From the NCBI GenBank assembly GCA_944372745.1, contig CALWAB010000071.1, forward strand, positions 1 to 21,980: a stretch of DNA of 21,980 nt, in the 5' to 3' direction. The notes beneath the pieces are model-generated. The model saw only the letters and a list, made by a program, of their open reading frames with translations, made no database searches and had not been told where the DNA came from. Below, in pieces: positions 8,451 to 16,800 of the stretch. Each line of letters opens with the position of its first letter. The first letter of the stretch is position 1. The position numbers and the translations under genes were made by a program. Origin of the DNA: an uncultured Clostridia bacterium (GTDB lineage Bacteria > Bacillota > Clostridia > Christensenellales > UBA1242).

Positions 8451-9629
8451 ATGGATAGAAAGGTCGCATTAATCGGTTGTGAAGATTACAATGAAGAAAA
8501 AGTTTATCAAGCAGTTTTAAGGGTAGTAAACGAATTAGGTGGTATAAATAAATTTGTTCAAAGCGGACAAAAGGTAGCAATCAAAGCAAACTTACTTATG
8601 AAGGCCACACCAGAAAAATGTGCAACTACGCATCCAAGTGTTGTGAGTGCCATAGGTAGACTTTGTAAAGAAGTGGGTGCTGAAGTCACTATTGTTGATA
8701 GTGCTGGTGGACCATATAACGCTATGTATATGAATTCTATCTATAAATCTTCAGGGATGCAAGATATTGCAGAAAAAAACGGTTTCTTGCTCAATCAAAA
8801 TTTTAATTATGTTAGTGTAGAGTATGAAAATGGTGTTGTGGGGAAAAAGTTTGATATTTTGCAAACACTTTATGACGCGGATGTCATAATCAATGCGTGC
8901 AAGTTAAAAACCCACGCATTTGCAGGCTTTACAAATGCAGTCAAAAATATGTTTGGAGCAATTCCGGGACTAACAAAGGTGGAAATGCACGGAAAGTATC
9001 GTGATATTGACACATTTTGTGATTTTCTCTATGATATAGTGGGTTACTTTGGGGATAAAATAGCATTACATATAAGTGATGCTATAGATGCTATGGAAGG
9101 TGAAGGGCCAAGCAATGGTACACCGCGTCACATAGGAGTGATTACGGCGTCACAAGACCCAGTAACCCTAGATATAGTGGGTGCGAAGTTAATAAATGCA
9201 GATATAGATAAGATGCCAACGCTAATGAAAGCGAAAAGTAGAAAGTTATATGAAAATGCTGACTGTGAAATTGTGGGCGAAAGTCTAGATAATTATATTG
9301 TCAAAGATTTTGATGTAATAGAGCCGAATATAAGAAAACCTTATGCCAACTATGTCCCACAATGTATGCAAAATTTTGTTCATAAAGTGATGACTCAGCG
9401 ACCTAAGATAAATCAAAAGCACTGTCGCGGATGTAGAAAATGCTTTGAACATTGCCCAGTGAAAGCCATTTCAATGGTAGATAAAAATGGTAAAAAGGTG
9501 GCTAGCATTGATTATAATAAATGTATTAAATGTTTTTGTTGTCAAGAATTATGTCCGTTTGGAGTAATAAAAATTAAATCTGGTATTATTTATAGGGTGG
9601 TACACGCCAATAAAAAGAAAAGGAGTTGA
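8451..9629 (+). CDS. DUF362 protein with C-terminal double [4Fe-4S] ferredoxin domain
   Basis: A 392-residue cytoplasmic protein. Residues 1-290 match the DUF362 fold seen in anaerobe iron-sulfur proteins, with landmarks VAIKANLLMK (42-51), VTIVDSAGGP (79-88), NACKLKTHAFAG (148-159) and KNMFGAIPG (165-173). Residues 320-375 carry two CxxCxxCxxxCP sites: Cys325, 328, 331, 335 and Cys358, 361, 364, 368. Each should bind a [4Fe-4S] cluster; the role is probably electron transfer, but the reaction is unknown. The family is common in strict anaerobes. It is the last gene of the operon and its stop codon lies inside the terminator stem. GAGGAT precedes the ATG, overlapping the end of the marR gene. 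Pairing with MarR suggests redox or stress-linked control (inference). Confidence 0.88.
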   Translation: MDRKVALIGCEDYNEEKVYQAVLRVVNELGGINKFVQSGQKVAIKANLLMKATPEKCATTHPSVVSAIGRLCKEVGAEVTIVDSAGGPYNAMYMNSIYKSSGMQDIAEKNGFLLNQNFNYVSVEYENGVVGKKFDILQTLYDADVIINACKLKTHAFAGFTNAVKNMFGAIPGLTKVEMHGKYRDIDTFCDFLYDIVGYFGDKIALHISDAIDAMEGEGPSNGTPRHIGVITASQDPVTLDIVGAKLINADIDKMPTLMKAKSRKLYENADCEIVGESLDNYIVKDFDVIEPNIRKPYANYVPQCMQNFVHKVMTQRPKINQKHCRGCRKCFEHCPVKAISMVDKNGKKVASIDYNKCIKCFCCQELCPFGVIKIKSGIIYRVVHANKKKRS

Positions 9630-9655
9630 CTTTTATGTGGTCAACTTTTTTATTT
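9624..9655 (+). terminator. Rho-independent terminator of the synthetase operon
   Basis: The stem AGTTGAC/GTCAACT has a 9-base loop and is followed by TTTTTTATTTTT. The first arm includes the TGA stop codon of the DUF362 gene. Confidence 0.8.
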
Positions 9656-9781
9656 TTGGTTAAAAATATAAAATTAATTTTTGTAATTAAATGAATTTAA
9701 GCACATTTAGTATATAATGCAAAATTATATACAAATGTCGTTGTCAAAATGTACAAAAATTGTCTAATTAACACAAAAATA

Positions 9782-9810
9782 TTGACATTATTTGTAGAAT
9801 TTTATATAAT
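9782..9810 (+). promoter_or_regulatory. Full-consensus sigma-A promoter of the surface-protein operon
   Basis: TTGACA (9782-9787), a 17-bp spacer, TATAAT (9805-9810): a perfect match to consensus. It is the best promoter in the window and predicts strong transcription of the 300-residue and 2574-residue genes from about position 9817. Confidence 0.9.
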
Positions 9811-9818
9811 AAACTTAC

Positions 9819-9846
9819 ATAGTATATATATTAATATATATACTAT
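9819..9846. promoter_or_regulatory. Perfect 28-bp palindrome at the predicted transcription start
   Basis: The half-site ATAGTATATATATT is followed immediately by its exact reverse complement, then TTTTTG. It begins 9 bases after the -10 box, so it covers the first bases of the transcript. It could be an operator for a dimeric repressor, a 5-prime stabilising hairpin, or a weak attenuator since a short T run follows. All pairs but two are A-T, so hairpin stability is modest. Confidence 0.7.
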
Positions 9847-9912
9847 TTTTGTGAATTTAAACGCTGATAGCGTATTTTATATATAGTTTTGCGAAACTTA
9901 ATAGGGAGAATT

Positions 9913-10815
9913 ATGAGTAAGAAGGGAACAAAGGTTTCTAAACCTTTTGAATTCAATAGAAAGAGCATTATATTGCTCATTGTTATATCTTTGGCGGGGA
10001 TACTGACGGGAGTATTTGTGGGCGGTTTCTTCATAGGTGTAGATGTGCCAGAATATGGAAGTTATGACGAAGCAAGTCTTCGCGATGATGTGGAGAAATT
10101 GTCAAATGATGCACAGGGCAGATCACCATCTCGATATAAACCTTATGAGATATTTGAAATAGCAGAATATAGATTATTTACTCACGGAAGTGTACTAGTC
10201 AATACAGAGGGTGCGGTAGCTACCATAGCAAATCAAAGAATAGCGGGAATAAAGGCTTATGAAAATGGTGACTTTTTCAAAGAAAACATAAGTGCAGGAA
10301 TCAAAAATGTTGGTGAACGCACATATTTTACAGAAGGCACCGACACTCTCACTTGTTATGAAGCAAGTTCAGTAAAGGATATGGTAGCATCATATAAGTC
10401 GCCAACGACTCGCACATATGATGAATATTGTGAAATAAATGGAGTGCCTATTGATTCATTTGTTGCATATATAGTATCAAGCAAAACTGTATTAAATCAA
10501 GATGCACAAGCAGAAAGAATTACATTAGAAAATGGTGAAACTGGGTATCAATTTGTATTGCAGTTACATCCTATTTATAGTGTCTTAAATTATGTATATC
10601 AAATGCAAAACTTATCACAATTACCAAGTTTGCCAGTCTTTGCAGATGTCACACTTACGGTAGTTGTAGATGAAGAATTTAGATTTATAAGCGTAGAAAC
10701 GCTAGAGCATTACACAGTTAATTATATGGGGATTAATGCTTCATGTACAGGAACATTGATTGAAAAATTCCAATATGGACTCACAAACATTATACCTGAA
10801 ACTGTAGTTGCTTAA
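9913..10815 (+). CDS. Membrane-anchored extracellular protein of unknown function (300 aa)
   Basis: I do not recognise a family. The ATG at 9913 is preferred over an upstream TTG in the same frame because GGGAGA lies 4-5 bases before it. The N-terminus is Lys-rich, followed by one membrane segment at about residues 18-41 (ILLIVISLAGILTGVFVGG). The remaining roughly 255 residues should lie outside the cell. They look beta-rich with an N-terminal helical part and end in a run of strands (VTLTVVVDEEFRFISVETLEHY and following) resembling in pattern the units of the giant protein downstream. Two Cys in the outer domain (TLTCYE, NASCTG) and one in EYCEING are notable. It is 14 bases ahead of the giant gene, so the two are co-transcribed and could act as partner or anchor. 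The function assignment is inference only. Confidence 0.85.
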   Translation: MSKKGTKVSKPFEFNRKSIILLIVISLAGILTGVFVGGFFIGVDVPEYGSYDEASLRDDVEKLSNDAQGRSPSRYKPYEIFEIAEYRLFTHGSVLVNTEGAVATIANQRIAGIKAYENGDFFKENISAGIKNVGERTYFTEGTDTLTCYEASSVKDMVASYKSPTTRTYDEYCEINGVPIDSFVAYIVSSKTVLNQDAQAERITLENGETGYQFVLQLHPIYSVLNYVYQMQNLSQLPSLPVFADVTLTVVVDEEFRFISVETLEHYTVNYMGINASCTGTLIEKFQYGLTNIIPETVVA

Positions 10816-10829
10816 AGCAGGGGTTAAAT

Positions 10830-13800
10830 ATGAGTAAAATTATAGCATATATATCCACCTATATACTTATGATATTCATAGGTATAGGTGGAGTATTCCT
10901 ATTTACAGATAGGTCACCAGCATCGCAGGCAGTCATTACGCCGAGCGAACCATCTACTATGGATAAAATGGTCACTGCCTTGACTTCGTCGAAGTCTATG
11001 AGTGTAGGCGGTGAATTTGACATATCTCAAAATGAAGAAAATTGGGCGAAAATTTCGCTTGATGTAGACTTAAATATGTTAGATGGCTTTAATGAGTTAT
11101 CTATACAAGGTAATTTAGGCATATCTAAGCAAGATAGTAGAGTAGATATAAATTTTGTGTATGTTGATAATCAAGTATATTTATCAATGCTAGGGGCTAA
11201 AATGGTAGTTAATACCGCTGACTTTAGCGATTTAGTGGGTTTACTTTCGTCTTTGATAAAAACTGTAGTACCTGAGTTTGACTTGAGCAGTATGTTAGAC
11301 TTAGCGGCACTGATGGATTTAATGAATGGATTGCAAGAAACACAAGGCGAAGATAATATTACATTAACACTTCCTACAGATTTAGGAGACATTAGAATTG
11401 TCACAGACCTAGACTATAAAATCAAAGAAATTTCTATACCTAATATAAAAATAGATACGCTTTTAGTTGTCCCTCAAATATCTTTGTCAACTTTTGACGA
11501 ATTTCAAAATATTGCTGAACCAAGTGACCCAAATAGTTACGATAATATCAGTGAAGAAATAAATCTTTTAAAAGCGGTTATTAATACATTAAGTAATAAC
11601 TTTGTGGCACAAGGAAGTTACACAGACTTTAATCTCAGTATGGTCAAGTTGAATAATGATATAGATTTAGGCTTAAATTATAATGATTATAATTTAGATT
11701 TGACTTTATATCAAAATATTGGTTATTTGTCTTTTGGTGATTTGAAGGTCAAAGCAGATGAAAGCGACATAAATAATATGATTGATTATGTCACAAATCT
11801 TATAGGTTTTGATAGGGAAATAGATGTAGAGAAAGTATTGTACCTTTTACTTGATAAATTTAAGTCCCTTGATTTTAATAACATAGATTTATCTCAAATT
11901 ACGAATTACATTAAAGCAGATGAAAAAGGTAATTATCATATACTAATTGACGATTTTGATATAACAGTTGAAGTCGTAGACAATAGATTAACTCAAATTT
12001 ATACGCAAATAAATAATGACTATTTGCAATTGCAATTTGAATATGTAGAAGGACAAATTGATACACCAGAAGGGAACTATATTGTTTTGTCAACGCTTGT
12101 AAATCAAGTTGAAGCAGTAATCAATACATTCACTTCAAATGCAATGAATTTAAAAGCCAACATTGCTTATAAAAATATCAACGCAATGTTGAATGCTGAT
12201 TATTCGTATGATAATGGCAATATTTATGTAAATGCTAATATCCTTTGTCAAGATTTAAACATTAATTTAATCTTTGATAATAATCTTTTATACCTCAGTT
12301 ATCAAGGAGTTAAAATCAAAGCCGATAAAACAACTTTAGATTTATTGTTAAGTTATTTAGAAGGTCAGGGGGACAAATCTACAAAAGAAATAATTTTATT
12401 GGTTGTTGAGTTTTTAGATAATTTAACTTTAGATGGCAAAGAAAATATTATTACGCTTGTAAATGGTGATTTTAACTTAGAAATTACAACACTAGATAAG
12501 AAGATAAATAATATTTTAGGTAAATACAAAGATTTAAACATAAATACTGAATTTTCTTACAATAATTTTGATAAAGCTATAGTAAATGACGCAGATTATT
12601 CAAATGCAAATGATATAATTTATTTAGTAGATAATACTTATCAATTAATTGAAAATGGTTTTACACTTGAAGTATTGGGCACTTACCAAGACTTGTCAGT
12701 AAGCGGAGCAATTAGTTATGTAGAAAATATTCTAGTAGCTGATTTAAATGTTGCTTTCAATGATATTGGAGCCAAGGTTAGAGTACTTGACAATATAGTT
12801 TATGTAGATATACTTGGAGCAAAAGTTAAATTCAATCTAAGCGACATAGATAAGGTTTTAAATAGCCTTGAAAATATGGGTATTATTGAAGGCAATTTGC
12901 AAACTTTTGACATAAATCAAATCATTAAATTAATTGCCAGCAGTTATATTGAATACAATAACGGCACATTTACTCTTACATTAGATGACCTATTAGCAAG
13001 CATTGTAACTTTTGATAATTGCATAACAGACATAAATTTATCTTATTTAGATGCAAATGTTTCAATGCAGGTCAAAGAAGAAATAATTAATGTTAGCATT
13101 ATAAATTCTCAAGATTATTTAGATTTAATCACTGTACTTCCAATGATTGAAAGTGCTTATAACACATATAATCAAAATAATATTTACGGTTCTGCAGTAT
13201 TAAAATTTGATTTAAATAGCACACAATATACAGTTGATGTCAATTTTGCTATAAATATGCAAGATAAAAATGTATGGGCATTAGTTAATTATAAAGATTT
13301 ATCAATGGAATTGTATTATTCAAATAAGACAATCTACATTGCACTTGAAAACATTTATATCAAAGCAAATGTACAAGATTTAGATAAATTGACAGATTAT
13401 TTCAGTGCAAATCTTAACGCAGATGAGAAAGAAATAATTGCATTAATTAAAGAAGTCTTAAATGTTTTGAATATACAAGATTTAAGTTTTGTTAATTCAA
13501 TCAACGCAAATGACAACAATTTGTCAATGAATTTAGGCAATGGTAGAGTATATGTTGAGTTTGCAGATGTGATTAACTATGCGAGTGTAGATTTTAATAG
13601 TTTAAATCTCAATACCAATATAAGCAATATAAAGTTAGAAATTGCTTTGACTCAAAATGGTGTACATGGTGCTAAACCAAATGGCGATTATGTCGATATA
13701 AATGATTTACTCACTGTGGTAGACAAAGCAATTAACACATTTAAAAACACATTAAGTGGTGAAATTGTTGTCAATATATATAATGACGATGCAACTAAAA

Positions 13801-16800
13801 TTCTTGGCACAAATCAACTAAATATATCCTATAATTATGCTTATTTAAATGATAAAATAAACTTTAATTTGAGTACTACTATCTTAGGTGACGCATTAAA
13901 TGTCGTCTTCAAAGATAATACATTGTACTTAGACTATCAAGGGATTAAAGTTTATTCAAGTATAAATGATTTAATGGGATTGCTTCCTAGTGAGAATACA
14001 TTAGATTTAGAAAGTACAATAATTTCTATCATCAAAAATGTCACATTAAATTATACCAATGGTAATTTAATAGTAGGCATAGACAATGTGTCATTTACTT
14101 TTGTCAATAGTGAAAAACTATTAAGTAGAATTGAATTAAATAGTGAATTTGTAGATTTGTCAATGACTATAAATAGCACTAGCACATATGATGAGCCAAT
14201 TTTAACTGGCGATTATGTAGAAATTAAAAATATATATGAACTTATAAATAATGCAATAGATGTATTGAGTGGAAATATATATGCTCAATTCAGTGCTAAT
14301 TTGTTTAGCTATGAGATTATAGGGGCTATAAACTATCAAGATAATTCACTTAATGCTCAACTTAATACTAAAATTGCAAACAAAAATGTCGAAATCAAAT
14401 TGATTGACAAAGTTATATATATAAACTTTGATGGACTAAAATTGAAGTTTGCTATAAATGACATAGATAGAGTTGTAGATTTATTGAAAAAATATGACCT
14501 TATCAATGACGAAACAAATATAAGTATAGATGACAATATTATTAATAAGATTTTAAATAATATATACTTAACTTATGACGGGAATAAAATTCAAGCAAGT
14601 TTAGACTACAATTTACAAGATTTCAACATTGATTTAAATGATATTGATTTGGTAATTGGGGGCATAGATTTGAGTGCTTTACAAGAAAATCAACTCAATG
14701 TCATAGTGGACGGAATAGGGAACAAATTAAATGGTCTAAATGTCAATATTGGTGACAGTGTATCAGTAGAATTATTGTTCTATGGGAATGCACAAAAGAT
14801 TGACGATAATACAAGCGGATATTTAGATATTATCAAACTTATGCCATTTGTAGAACCATTTATTAGTGCTTATCTATCAAATGGTATTAATGGTCAAATC
14901 TCGGTCAACATACCAGAATTAGAAAGCGCTATAGGCAGAATAAATGTAGATTACAAAGTTAACTTTAATGCGGGTTTGAGAGTTAATCTCAGCACCAATA
15001 TTATGAACTTGCCTGTAGAGATAGACATAGCAAATAATAATATTTACATTAAAATAGATGGTGCAAAATATTACTTTGCATTTGACGAATTGCAAGATTT
15101 ACTTTCATTCATAGAGGAAAAATTCTCTGTGGATTTAGGCGAATTAAACTTAAATGACTTCAGTTTTGGTAATATCAAGATAGAAGTTCTCAATGATAAA
15201 GAATTGCAGATTCAAATTAATGACATAGTATTGTATATAGTTAATGATAGCGGACTGAGCCTTGCATTAGATTATAATGGCATAGATGCTCAAGTGACAA
15301 TCAATGAAGGATTAAATTCATACAACGCACTTGAAGATGATTATTTACACATAGACAGTTTACTCAATAAAGTGGGCAATGTATATGATATTATTCAAAG
15401 TGGTGATATCAATTTGAGTATTGCGACAAGCATTGAAAATGAACCAATAGAAATTTTGCTAAGTTTAAGTTTTAAAGAATATTTAAATACATTAGACTTA
15501 AATGATTTGAAGTTAGATGCAGAAATCTATGCACTTGATAAAACAATTTATGTTAAATTGTTAAATGGTACGATTTATGTGAGTGTCGAAGGGCTTAATG
15601 TCAAGTTTAATCTAAACGACATAGATACAATTATTGCTTTTGTCAATGATAATATTACTGAAATTTCATTGCCAAGTTTAGAACTTGATTTGCAAACACT
15701 TATAAATAGTTTGTTTGCGACAAATAATAAAATAGAAATCACTTTAAATAATATTGGAAATATAGCCATTTCATTTATCAATGAACAACTTTCATCTATA
15801 GATTTTGTGGCAGATACATTTAATGCAAATATTGCAGTTATCAGCGACAAAATTGATGTTATACTACAAAATTCATATAGTAATGTTGTTGATTTATTGC
15901 CTGTAGCGGACAAAATTGTAGACATATACAATTCTAAAAAGTTGTCTTTAGATATGCTGATAAACACACAAATACTTGGCAATAATCAAGAAATAGGTAT
16001 GAGTGCAAATATAGATTTTGCAGATTCGTTAAATGTAGATTTGCACTTGGAATTAGAAGGTGTCAATGTCAATGTATATTTAAGAAATGATATTTTATAC
16101 TTAGATATATATGGGCTAAGAATCAAATTGACAGAACAAGACATAATTACTATAGCCACATTTGTAAATGATAACTTCAATACAAACTTAGTTGTACCTA
16201 ACGCAAGTGACAAAAAAGGTGTAATCTTACTTGACTTTATAAATAGCAATTTCAATTTGAACATTGATACGAACTTTGATTTGAGTATGATAGGTGCTTG
16301 GACATTGTCAAATTCTATATTAAATTGGACTTTAGGCAATGGAGCAAACATAAATCTTGATGTAAGCAACCTAATAGATATAAAATTCGCATACAATGAC
16401 ACAAACATTAATGCAGAAATTTCCGCAGTAGGCGAAGCGGTGATTTTACAAACATTTGATAGAAATCAATATGTAAAAGTACAAGAAATATTGTCCGCCG
16501 TCCAAGCGATTATAAACACATTGAATACAAAAGAATATGGATTAATTGCTAACGCACAAGTTTATAATAATGATGCTTTGCGTTTTGATGCTAGCGTAAA
16601 TGCCAACTTAAGTATTATTGACGGCATTTACTTTAGTGGCAGTGCTGTGCTTGCAGGTGAAAGTGACATTGCAGTCAATATAGATTATGATAATGAATAT
16701 TTTTATTTAGATTATGACGGACTTAAAGTTAAGATAAATAAACAAAACTTGTTAGAAATAGCAGGTATAGTGCTTTCAGTATTTGGAATAGACATAAGTG

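Noticed and set aside
15575..16408. Long antisense frames under the giant gene
   Set aside because: They follow from codon bias in the opposite strand, show low-complexity Ser/Ile/Leu content and have no ribosome binding sites.
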